A stretch of DNA of 31,770 bases. It comes from Collinsella aerofaciens. GTDB taxonomy: Bacteria > Actinomycetota > Coriobacteriia > Coriobacteriales > Coriobacteriaceae. Positions within the stretch are counted from its first letter, which is position 1, and every line of letters begins with the position of its first letter. A program made the position numbers and the translations under genes. Below are positions 1 through 6,831 of the stretch, in pieces. Location: NCBI RefSeq assembly GCF_901212495.1, contig NZ_CAAKNY010000005.1, forward strand, positions 1 through 31,770, given 5' to 3'. Under the pieces are notes generated by a model. It had not been told where the DNA came from and ran no database searches. It saw only the letters and a program-made list of their open reading frames with translations.

Positions 1-24
1 CGCCGTCCCGTATACGGGGCGGCG
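1..24. repeat. GC-rich inverted repeat at window edge
   Basis: A 24-bp palindrome (CGCCGTCCCGTA followed by its near-exact complement) with a single mismatched pair. It lies 3' of the minus-strand zinc transporter operon and could be that operon's terminator stem. Any T-tract on the minus strand would fall outside the window, so this is not proven. Confidence 0.45.
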
Positions 25-285
25 GCCGCTTGCGTTAGCTGCAATAAACCGTGCGATTAGAGGCCCCAAAATCTCCTTGACCTTGGCGATGTCGTTGATG
101 TGACACGTTTCTTAGTGGTGTGCTGGTTGGCCAAAAACGGCTTCTTTCAGCGGGTGGACTTCTTGCTGGATTGAAAATGAGCTTATCGTTGCTTGTCGAA
201 TGCTCTGGGTTCCCATTTGTTCTGGGCGAGCATGTTTGTGTTCGAATATGGTGCCCGGGCGCTCGTTGCCATGCACGGTAATCGT
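25..285. other. Non-coding stretch, no gene recognised
   Basis: Short open frames exist on both strands here, but none has a ribosome-binding site together with protein-like composition. No RNA gene was recognised. It is probably 3' flank of the zinc transporter operon. Confidence 0.4.
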
Positions 286-1098
286 TCAATTGCGCTCATT
301 TTGTCTGACCACACGCCATATGACCAGCACGACCAATATGGCGACCTGCGTGAGCACGATGGTGCCGCCGGGCTTAAGCCCCCAGATATAAGAGATGGTG
401 AGTCCTGCCAAGACAGATATAAGCCCCACGGACGAGCTCACAATGCATGTCTGCCGCCAGCTGCGAGCAACGGTAAGTGCACAGGCGACCGGCACCGTCA
501 TCATGGAGCTCACGATCAGGGCGCCTACGGTGCGTGCTGCGATGGAAATGGCGAGTGCGCAGATAAAGATAAAGCTCACATTGATAATACGCGTACGCAC
601 GCCGGCGATACGAGCCGCACGCTCATCAAGTGCCACCCAAAAGAGTTCACGCGAAAACAAAAGGCAATAGGCGATAATGCCTAAGCCGACGACCATGACG
701 CCTGCAAGCTCGGAGTTGTCGACCGTGACGATACTGCCAAAGAGAAAACTCGAGAACGTAGACGAGTTCGGCACAAATCCGGACAATACGCCGGCAAGTC
801 CGACTCCAGCGGCCATAACAATGGCAATAGCAAGGTCTCCGTGGCTTTCGAGCCGCTTGCGAATCATCTCGACGAAGCAGGCAGCTGCAAGACATGCCAC
901 GGTGGCGCCTGCGACGGGGTTGATGCCGGCGATGGGGCCGCCCGCCACGCCAGCAAGCGAGGCATGACTCAATGTATCGCCGATCATCGAGAGGCGCTTG
1001 AGCACCACGATGACTCCCACAAGCGGAATCGCGACACCCAGTACGATGCCGCTCAGGAACGCCCGCTGCATAAAGGCATACTGAAGCATGTCAAGCAT
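286..1098 (-). CDS. znuB: Zinc/manganese ABC transporter permease (ZnuB/TroC-like)
   Basis: This is the membrane subunit (270 aa) of a cluster-9 metal uptake ABC transporter (ABC-3 family). It is predicted to carry Zn2+ or Mn2+ released by the lipoprotein encoded upstream, using energy from the preceding ATPase. The protein is almost entirely hydrophobic, with about 7-8 membrane segments. It has the family's conserved early GDTLSHASLAGVA stretch, which contacts the ATPase, and a later DERAARIAGVRT stretch. I chose the ATG at 1098 because AAGGAG lies about 9 nt upstream; frames extending further into the ATPase gene are not needed. The start overlaps the ATPase stop by 8 bp, which indicates translational coupling. 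The family is firm. Zn versus Mn specificity cannot be decided from the sequence alone. Confidence 0.93.
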   Translation of the reverse strand: MLDMLQYAFMQRAFLSGIVLGVAIPLVGVIVVLKRLSMIGDTLSHASLAGVAGGPIAGINPVAGATVACLAAACFVEMIRKRLESHGDLAIAIVMAAGVGLAGVLSGFVPNSSTFSSFLFGSIVTVDNSELAGVMVVGLGIIAYCLLFSRELFWVALDERAARIAGVRTRIINVSFIFICALAISIAARTVGALIVSSMMTVPVACALTVARSWRQTCIVSSSVGLISVLAGLTISYIWGLKPGGTIVLTQVAILVVLVIWRVVRQNERN

Positions 1099-1750
1099 GA
1101 TGGATAACTCCTTGGGATAAGACAATGCGGTCGGCCTCGAGACCCTCAAGTCGTTCGAGATCATGGCTCACCATAAGAATGGTGCGATTCGGGTCGCGCA
1201 TAAGGGCGTCCATGACCTCGATAAACTCGTTGACGCTCGAACGGTCGAGTCCGCTGGTGGGTTCATCGAGCACGAGGAGTTCTGGATTATTCACCAGCGC
1301 GCGAGCCAAAAGCGCCCGCTGTTGCTGGCCGCCCGAAAGCTCGCCAATGAGCGAGTCAGCATGGTCGGTGAGCCCCACAAGCTCGAGGGCTCGCAGCGCG
1401 GCGGTGTGCGATTCTCGACGCTGGCTGCGCCCGAGTGCATAGCGGTTGGCGGCGACAATCTCGGCCACCGTCGCGGGAAACCGGTCGTAGGAACCGCCGG
1501 CGCGCTGGGGGACGTAGCCAACGCGATGCCAATCGGTAAACGAGTGCGCGGGTGTCCCAAAGAGGAGGGCATCGCCTTGCTGGGGGACCAATTCGCCAAG
1601 CGCCAATTTGAGGAGCGTGGACTTGCCGGCCCCATTCTCTCCCGAGAGAATCACGGCTTGACCATGGGCAGTGATCAACGAGCAATGGGCAAGAACGGGG
1701 ACAGAACCATACGAAAACGAAAGATCGCAAATCTCGATGGGCGTCTCCAT
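1091..1750 (-). CDS. znuC: Zinc/manganese ABC transporter ATP-binding protein (ZnuC-like)
   Basis: Cytoplasmic ATPase (219 aa) that powers metal import through the permease encoded next. All ABC hallmarks are present: Walker A GENGAGKS (residues 37-44), Q-loop PQR near 81, signature LSGGQQQR (138-145), Walker B LLVLDEPTSGLD (158-169) and H-loop VSHD (His196). The length is typical of the cluster-9 ATPases. The ATG at 1750 follows the stop of the upstream LtaS-like gene by only 2 bp, so the genes are co-translated in one operon. A longer frame reaches 1927 but runs through the upstream coding sequence and has unlike composition, so it was not used. Confidence 0.95.
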   Translation of the reverse strand: METPIEICDLSFSYGSVPVLAHCSLITAHGQAVILSGENGAGKSTLLKLALGELVPQQGDALLFGTPAHSFTDWHRVGYVPQRAGGSYDRFPATVAEIVAANRYALGRSQRRESHTAALRALELVGLTDHADSLIGELSGGQQQRALLARALVNNPELLVLDEPTSGLDRSSVNEFIEVMDALMRDPNRTILMVSHDLERLEGLEADRIVLSQGVIHHA

Positions 1751-1752
1751 AG

Positions 1753-3723
1753 TTAGGCCCCCTCGCCTGGCGTTGCATTGGGGTCGGTCTCGTTTGCGGC
1801 GGTCTGCTTGTGCGCCGTGAAGACGGAGCCACCGTGATCGAAGAGCTTTCGGTACTGCATGCGCTCGAGACGATCGTCGGCCTCGTGCAGTTTGCTCGGC
1901 ATATCCTCGGCTTCGGGGACATGCCACGTTCCGCTTGCATCCTGTTTGCCGACCACGTTGATGCTCGGCATGTTCTTGCGATTTTGCAGGCGCGCACGCT
2001 GGTATGCCGTGAGCGGAGCTCCTATGGCGTTGAGGGCGAGAGCCCCCACGTTATCGATGCTTGTATCCAGTGTTTCGCTGGTCTGGGCATTGCCGGCCAC
2101 GTCGTAATTGGCCCATACCACGTAGCGCGTCTGCCAGATGCGCTCGGTGTGCGTCGCCTCGTCCTCGTCGGTGAAGTAGAGGTCGTTGTAGCGGTCGGTA
2201 AAGAACGGCTGGTGGTCGCCGTACATCACTACGACGACGGGACGGTCGAGCTCGCGCAGCTGGTCCAAAAAGTCGGCAAATGCTTTATCCGAGGCTTCCA
2301 TCAGGGAGCAATACTCATTTGTCCACGTGACGACTTTATCCTCGATGCCGCTTAGGTTTAGATGCACTTGCTGGTCGGCGGGAACCAGCCCGGTATCGTA
2401 GGCCGAGTGATTCTGCATGGTTACGTCATGGATAAAGATGGGCTCGTTGTTCTGTCGCAGCACCTCGAGGCACTTGTCATATGTCGCCGCATCGGTCACC
2501 TTGCGGCAGAGCTGAGGCGCGCCGGTGAAATCCTCGATGGAAAGAAACTCGTCAAAGCCCATGTCGGCAAATACGTTCTCACGGTTCCAGTTGGTGGCGT
2601 GGTTGGGATGCATGGCCACCGCGCGATACCCGAGCTTCTTGAACTGACGCGCGAGGTTCTCGGTGGGGGCTAAGTTATACGTCATGAAGGGGTACACACC
2701 GGCGCCCAGGTATGCCATCGAGTGACCGGTCAAAAACTCAAACTCGCTGTTGCAGGTGCCCGCGCCAAAGGCACTCATGTAGCTCACACCCTGCATGATC
2801 GCGTCATCGATAGCCTTGAAGCGTTCGGGTCCCCGATAGTCGCAGCCCAGGCCGTTGAAAATCGAGAGGTCGGCGAACGACTCGTTCATGATGCAGATGA
2901 CAGATGGCTTGAGCTGCTCGAACTGCGCCACGGCGGCGGCGCGGTCGACGTTGGCGACACCGTGGATGCCGCGGTTCCAGCGACCAGCCATGCGCTTGAT
3001 GAGCGCGGCCGTGTCGCGTCCGTCGTAATGCTTGGGTTTGGGCGGGACCATCTTCTGCGCGCTAGAGATGAAGGTGGGCAGGAATCCTTGGCTGTAGTAG
3101 CTGTCGAGTGGCTTCCACGTGTGCAGCTTGATGCCGAGGGTATCGTAGTAGCTGATCATGGCCTGCCCAGCCAGCACGGCGCCGGCAACGAGTGCGGTGC
3201 GGCGGTCGACCGAGAGCGGCAGCTTGGTTTTGCGCTCGGATTTCTCGGTTTGGTTATCGCGGCGGGGCGGGCGTTCGCATATGGCGCGCGGGATGCGGGC
3301 GATGAGCACAATGCCGATTGCTGCCGCGGCAAGTCCCAAGAAGCAATAGCCGCTCAGCTCGTAGGTGTAGCTGCCGGCGACCGTGGCGGCCGTGGAAAGC
3401 GCGAACAAGTCGCCCGGTTGGATGGGCATCGATTTGAACGTGATGACGAAGTATTCAGCGATACCGATGGCGGCAAACGCCACAACGCCAAGGATCGCGG
3501 GGGTCTTCCGGCGACGTGGCAGATAGAACAACAGGCTCAGGAAACAGAAGATGAGCATGAGCTCCAAAAGAGCCGGGCCGGGCCGCATGTTCCACAGCTC
3601 ATGGTTGGACGGAAGTTCGAGGGCGAGCGTCGAGCAAATCGACGCGCCGGCGATCGCCGCAAGCGTACGGGGGTAGGGGTGCTCGGCCATCCAGCTCTTT
3701 AGGTTCTTCATGCTCATCTTCAC
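1753..3723 (-). CDS. LtaS-like phosphoglycerol transferase / membrane sulfatase-fold protein
   Basis: Membrane protein (656 aa) of the lipoteichoic acid synthase / phosphoglycerol transferase family. Members transfer glycerol-phosphate from phosphatidylglycerol at the outer membrane face in a metal-dependent reaction. About five membrane segments occupy residues 20-195, followed by an extracytoplasmic sulfatase-fold domain. The expected metal and catalytic residues are visible: Glu281 in NESFADL, nucleophile Thr323 in GAGTCNSEFEFLTG, His in MHPNHATNW (near 372), and Asp503-His504 in MYGDHQPFF. The best start is the GTG at 3723, with AAGGGGAT about 8 nt upstream; ATGs at 3717 and 3711 are alternatives. 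It sits 12 bp after znuA and 2 bp before znuC, so it belongs to the zinc operon, an unusual place for this family. The exact polymer made is unknown. Confidence 0.88.
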   Translation of the reverse strand: MKMSMKNLKSWMAEHPYPRTLAAIAGASICSTLALELPSNHELWNMRPGPALLELMLIFCFLSLLFYLPRRRKTPAILGVVAFAAIGIAEYFVITFKSMPIQPGDLFALSTAATVAGSYTYELSGYCFLGLAAAAIGIVLIARIPRAICERPPRRDNQTEKSERKTKLPLSVDRRTALVAGAVLAGQAMISYYDTLGIKLHTWKPLDSYYSQGFLPTFISSAQKMVPPKPKHYDGRDTAALIKRMAGRWNRGIHGVANVDRAAAVAQFEQLKPSVICIMNESFADLSIFNGLGCDYRGPERFKAIDDAIMQGVSYMSAFGAGTCNSEFEFLTGHSMAYLGAGVYPFMTYNLAPTENLARQFKKLGYRAVAMHPNHATNWNRENVFADMGFDEFLSIEDFTGAPQLCRKVTDAATYDKCLEVLRQNNEPIFIHDVTMQNHSAYDTGLVPADQQVHLNLSGIEDKVVTWTNEYCSLMEASDKAFADFLDQLRELDRPVVVVMYGDHQPFFTDRYNDLYFTDEDEATHTERIWQTRYVVWANYDVAGNAQTSETLDTSIDNVGALALNAIGAPLTAYQRARLQNRKNMPSINVVGKQDASGTWHVPEAEDMPSKLHEADDRLERMQYRKLFDHGGSVFTAHKQTAANETDPNATPGEGA

Positions 3724-3735
3724 AGTGCTATCCCC

Positions 3736-4740
3736 TTACTCTTGATTAAGTGCCTTGACGAGCTTGTCAAGGTTATCCCGCATGACGGTGAGGTAGTCCT
3801 CGCCAGCCTCGAGTTGCTTATCCGTCAAGCCCTCGACCGGGTTGAGCTGCACGCACTCAGCGCCGGTTTCGTCGGCGATGGTCTTGGCGACCTTCTGGGA
3901 AACCAGGTCCTCGCCAAAGACCGTCTTGACGTTGTTGTCCTTGATGAACTGGACGATCTGCGCCATGGTCTTGGCGTTGGGCTCGCCCTCGGCGTCCATG
4001 CCGGTGATGGGCATCTGCGTGAGACCGAACTCGTCACACAGATAGCCGTAGGCCTCGTGCGAAACGACGACGGAGCGGCCTTTTACCTTGCTGAGTTCAT
4101 TTTGGTACTGCTCGTCGAGTTCGTCGAACTTCTCAGCATATTTTTTGTAGTTCGCCTGGTAATCGGCCTTGTTGTCGGGGTCGGCCTTAATAAGTGCCCG
4201 CTCGATATTCTTGAGTTCGGCCTTGGCGTTTTTGGGGCTCAACCACACGTGCGGGTCGTGCTCGCCTGCGTGTTCGTGCTCGCCTGCGGACTCGTCTTCT
4301 TTGTCTGCCATGCGCAGCGTGATGCCGTCGGAAGCCTTGCAGACGGTCGTTTTAGACGTGTCGATTGACTCAAGGGTGTCATCAACCCAGCCCTCCATGT
4401 CGGCACCATTGTAGATAAAGACATCGGACGCCTGGATTTGCCTGACATCGCTGGGGCTGGGCTCCCACTCGTGCGGCTCGGTTCCCGCGGGAACCAGGTT
4501 GGTCACCTTGACATGGCTTCCTCCGACTTTTTGCGCGAAGTCTGCCATGGGATAAAAACTTGCTACGACGTTGACGGTGTCGGAGGCCGTGTCAGCGCCG
4601 CCGGTCTGTGCTGAGGTGTTGCCGCCGCAGGCAGTGAGTCCTAGCACGGAGAACACGAGTGCTGCTCCGATACACGTCATAAGACAGTGGCGACGGGTGA
4701 GGCGACGCCGAGGGCGACGCTTAAAGATCCGATTGTACAT
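3736..4740 (-). CDS. znuA: Zinc/manganese ABC transporter substrate-binding lipoprotein (ZnuA-like)
   Basis: Surface lipoprotein (334 aa) that captures metal for the ABC importer. A basic N-terminus and hydrophobic stretch end in the lipobox LTAC (Cys38), followed by the cluster-9 binding domain. Likely metal ligands are His90 (PAGTEPHEWEPS), His164 (DPHVWLSP), His228 (VVSHEAYG) and an acidic residue in the later FGEDLVSQ to ADETG region. A short His-rich loop (GEHEHAGEHDPH, 153-164) precedes the second ligand. Such loops are typical of zinc rather than manganese binders. I chose ATG 4740 because GGAG stands about 9 nt upstream. Frames reaching further back run into a strong palindrome. It is the second gene of the operon. 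Confidence 0.93.
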   Translation of the reverse strand: MYNRIFKRRPRRRLTRRHCLMTCIGAALVFSVLGLTACGGNTSAQTGGADTASDTVNVVASFYPMADFAQKVGGSHVKVTNLVPAGTEPHEWEPSPSDVRQIQASDVFIYNGADMEGWVDDTLESIDTSKTTVCKASDGITLRMADKEDESAGEHEHAGEHDPHVWLSPKNAKAELKNIERALIKADPDNKADYQANYKKYAEKFDELDEQYQNELSKVKGRSVVVSHEAYGYLCDEFGLTQMPITGMDAEGEPNAKTMAQIVQFIKDNNVKTVFGEDLVSQKVAKTIADETGAECVQLNPVEGLTDKQLEAGEDYLTVMRDNLDKLVKALNQE

Positions 4741-4766
4741 AGGTTTGCTCCAAAACAATGGGGTGA

Positions 4767-4794
4767 GAGCGCATGCCGCTAGCGGCATGCGCTC
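4767..4794. repeat. Perfect 28-bp palindrome in the zinc operon
   Basis: A perfect inverted repeat with 14-bp arms (GAGCGCATGCCGCT) lies between the small membrane protein gene and znuA. In RNA it would form a strong hairpin with a CUAG tip, about 26 nt before the znuA start codon. No T-tract follows on the minus strand, so it looks less like a full terminator than an attenuator, RNA-stabilising element or protein site. Confidence 0.8.
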
Positions 4795-4829
4795 GCGAAC
4801 GTTCAGGTGTGTTCGATTGTTTTGGGCCG

Positions 4830-5183
4830 TTAATCGTCCAGGCGCACCTTAAGAGAGACGAGCGTGACGGGGGCATATGAGGCATACTCAACGCCGATGA
4901 TGGCGACGGCATAGATTATCAGGAGCGATACGATGGCTATGGGGTTGTGGGGCACCGATCCGCGCTGCGCGAGTGAAAGGTTGCCGGCCATTTCTGCGCA
5001 CGTTACGCAACCGACGCCTGTGCAGTCGTGGTGCATTTCGTGCGCTACGGCAATGGGGGAGAAGATGCAGGCGAGGGCAAGCGCGATGGTGAGCGCCAGG
5101 GCAAGGAATCGTGTGCGCAGTGGGGGCAGCTCATCGCTGTCGCAGGTTAATTCGGTTCTTTGAAGGTAAAGACTGCTCTCCAT
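4830..5183 (-). CDS. Small two-span membrane protein with His/Cys motif, first gene of zinc operon
   Basis: A 117-aa protein that I do not recognise by family name. A hydrophobic segment (about 25-47) is followed by an extracytoplasmic loop with HEMHHDCTGVGCVTC (48-62). This contains three His and three Cys that could bind a metal. A second membrane span lies at about 82-104 and the tail is short. ATG 5183 has an excellent ribosome-binding site (AAAGGGAGG, about 6 nt away). Position as first gene of a metal uptake operon, together with the His/Cys cluster, suggests a role in zinc capture, hand-off or sensing. That role is inferred. Other short frames on the opposite strand are weaker. Confidence 0.75.
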   Translation of the reverse strand: MESSLYLQRTELTCDSDELPPLRTRFLALALTIALALACIFSPIAVAHEMHHDCTGVGCVTCAEMAGNLSLAQRGSVPHNPIAIVSLLIIYAVAIIGVEYASYAPVTLVSLKVRLDD

Positions 5184-5245
5184 GGCTGCCCTCCCTTTGC
5201 CGAATATAGGTTCAAATCAAAAATCAAGTGCCATTGTAATTTTTG

Positions 5246-5261
5246 ATGTGACACGTCACAT
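5246..5261. promoter_or_regulatory. Operator-like palindrome ATGTGAC-N2-GTCACAT
   Basis: A 16-bp dyad with 7-bp perfect arms lies upstream of the zinc operon. A further ATGTGACG half-site lies 31 bp away at 5277-5284. A minus-strand -10-like TACAAT (5233-5238) lies just downstream of the dyad with respect to the operon, so a repressor here would cover the promoter. It resembles no Fur, Zur or DtxR box I can name. The binding protein is unknown. Confidence 0.5.
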
Positions 5262-5370
5262 TTTTGACATACCAAAATGTGACGTGCGCAGTGCCGGCAG
5301 CTGTGACTGTCGCGAACGGCTACCTATCTGTCTGCGCGCCCTTCGCAATCATGTTGCGGTTGTAGACCAG

Positions 5371-5619
5371 ATGCAGATACATCGCGTCGTGCGCGACGGA
5401 ATGGTGACGGTCACGCGCCCTGTTGTCGATGCGTTCGAAGACTCGGCTGAGGAGCTGCAGGTGCTCAAGGCGCTGACGGGTGGACAGATTCTGCCACGTG
5501 GGGAGATCGAGCGAGAGACGGGGCTCAGCCGTGTCTACGCTTTGGCGGCGCTCCTCGACCGGGGAGTGATCGTAAGGCACGGGGTCGGTCGGGCGACAAC
5601 ATACGAACGGGCATCCTGA
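5371..5619 (+). pseudogene. Winged-helix-like fragment, possibly a gene remnant
   Basis: The frame ends in about 70 residues that read like a winged-helix DNA-binding domain: GEIERETGLSRVYALAALL, then a basic wing near GVIVRHGVGRATTY. Such domains occur at the C-terminus of AlbA/AAA-type regulators in related bacteria. No convincing ribosome-binding site precedes either internal ATG (5371 or 5401). The in-frame sequence upstream runs into the operator region and does not look coding. I therefore suspect a remnant of a larger gene, although a small functional regulator of the divergent zinc operon is possible. A terminator downstream supports transcription on this strand. Confidence 0.35.
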
Positions 5620-5653
5620 GATTGAAGAGGCCTTTTGTGCCTTCTGGGATTGA

Positions 5654-5663
5654 GGGGGGGGGG
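5654..5663 (+). repeat. G10 homopolymer
   Basis: Ten consecutive G residues in the non-coding gap downstream of the winged-helix fragment. Such tracts slip readily, so length may vary between isolates. No gene start lies close enough for an obvious phase switch. Confidence 0.8.
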
Positions 5664-5708
5664 CTCATGTTCCTGATGAAGCCTTTATCAGAGGCCTAAC
5701 AGGGAGAA

Positions 5709-5768
5709 AGCACCCCTTCATTCCCAGCGGGGGCAAAAGGCCCCCTTATTTTTCGAGGACGGGGTGCT
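5709..5768 (+). terminator. Nested terminator hairpin between convergent units
   Basis: The inner stem GGGGGC (5729-5734) pairs with GCCCCC (5740-5745) around AAAAG and is followed by TTATTTTT, a good plus-strand intrinsic terminator. An outer pair, AGCACCCC (5709-5716) with GGGGTGCT (5761-5768), encloses it. It separates the plus-strand fragment from the minus-strand gntR gene. Confidence 0.75.
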
Positions 5769-5792
5769 GCCGCACGCTCTGACCCTCGTTGA

Positions 5793-6482
5793 CTATTCCT
5801 GTTCGCTGCCGGTCTTGAAGTAATCCGGGTTCAGGGCAATCACCGGGCCCTGCTCTTCGGGCATGAGGTGCAGGTGTGAGGCCGCGAGGTAGCTCGCCTC
5901 GTCGGTGTTGCCGGTCTTGACGGCCTGGAGCATCTGGCGGTGCTGCTTGCGGATCGGCCCCCAGTCGATCTCTTGTGAGCGGGCGCGCAGCCAACGAAAA
6001 CGCTCGAAATGGGTGTTGACACTCCCCATCCACTCCCATAGCATGTGACGCCCGGCGATCTCGAAGCACGTCTCGTGGAACAGGTTGTCCAGGTCGAAGA
6101 AGCGACGGTAGTCGCTGTATTCGAGCGCCTCGGATTCCGCGAGGATGCCATCGAGCTCCGCGATTTGCTCGTCCGTCGCGATGCTACAGCATTTGATGAG
6201 GACGCTCCGTTCGAGCTTCTCGCGCAAGAAGCATGCGTTCTCCGCGCGCTCCATATCGATCTTGGACACGTAGGTGCCGCTCTTGGGGCGCGTCTCGACG
6301 AGCTCCTGCTCGCGCAGGCGCACGAAGGACTCGCGGATCGGCGTGCGGCCGATGCCGGTCTCTTTTTCGAGTCCCACGGCCGAAAGGCGCGTACCGGGTT
6401 CGAGGTCCGCGTAGATGATCTTGGAACGGAGGGTCAGATAGGCCTGTTCCTGAAGGCTCATAGGAGACTTTGTTTGCGACAT
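5793..6482 (-). CDS. GntR-family transcriptional regulator, FadR/UxuR-like
   Basis: Predicted cytoplasmic regulator (229 aa). An N-terminal GntR winged helix spans about residues 8-75, with the typical LEKETGIGRTPIRESFVRL recognition helix. It is followed by an all-helical FCD domain (about 85-215) containing the DNLFHETCFEIAG metal/ligand-binding stretch. FadR-subfamily members often sense hexuronates or related acids, for example UxuR and ExuR in enterobacteria. It is divergent from the glucuronide transporter gene, with a 349-bp AT-rich intergenic region rich in repeats, so control of the glucuronide cluster is the natural inference. ATG 6482 gives a full-length protein. The ribosome-binding site is weak (AAGAG). 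Confidence 0.85.
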   Translation of the reverse strand: MSQTKSPMSLQEQAYLTLRSKIIYADLEPGTRLSAVGLEKETGIGRTPIRESFVRLREQELVETRPKSGTYVSKIDMERAENACFLREKLERSVLIKCCSIATDEQIAELDGILAESEALEYSDYRRFFDLDNLFHETCFEIAGRHMLWEWMGSVNTHFERFRWLRARSQEIDWGPIRKQHRQMLQAVKTGNTDEASYLAASHLHLMPEEQGPVIALNPDYFKTGSEQE

Positions 6483-6618
6483 GAAGTGCTCTTTTACCAG
6501 CTAAAAAGGGATGTTTGAATCGTTGTTCCTCATTTTAACGCATTAGTGCCGCTTTTCTAACGCACTACAAGTTCAATGTTATGGGTGGGCTTCTAAGTCA
6601 GATTCGGCTAAAAAGAAG

Positions 6619-6762
6619 AAATCTAACGTGTCAGAAAATTTATTATTCTAGACTAGATAAGCTACATGTGCAAATAAAAGCCGTTTAACCAACAGATAAA
6701 GCCGTTTACAGAGAAAACAACCGAGCTAATAGACGAAAACAGCCCATAAATCTAACATGTCA
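6619..6762. repeat. Direct repeats AAATCTAACRTGTCA
   Basis: Copies at 6619-6633 and 6748-6762 differ by one base. The first sits in a partial dyad, TCTnAC-N2-GTnAGA. The spacing of 129 bp would allow looping by a dimeric regulator. Function is inferred from position only. Confidence 0.6.
6677..6708. repeat. Direct repeats AAAGCCGTTTA, 21-bp period
   Basis: Identical 11-mers at 6677-6687 and 6698-6708 lie two helical turns apart in the gap upstream of the transporter gene. Same-face spacing suggests paired binding of a regulator. Confidence 0.6.
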
Positions 6763-6831
6763 ATTGCTAAATAACTAATGCATCAGTTAGCACCAAGTAA
6801 AGCAAGTCTTTTGTAGGGAAAGGCGGTAGCG

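Larger units (their letters stand above)
6483..6831. promoter_or_regulatory. Divergent control region gntR / glucuronide cluster
   Basis: A 349-bp gap, much more AT-rich than its neighbours, with no gene. It contains two copies of AAATCTAACRTGTCA (6619-6633 and 6748-6762, 14 of 15 identical) and two of AAAGCCGTTTA spaced exactly 21 bp apart (6677-6687 and 6698-6708). A CTAA...TTAG dyad lies near 6776-6791. These are good candidates for operators of the divergent GntR protein, but no promoter hexamers stand out clearly. Confidence 0.6.

Noticed and set aside
95..5256. 14-mer TTGATGTGACACGT present near 95 and near 5243
   Set aside because: A repeat of this length is expected by chance in a window of this size, and the first copy lacks the second arm of the dyad.
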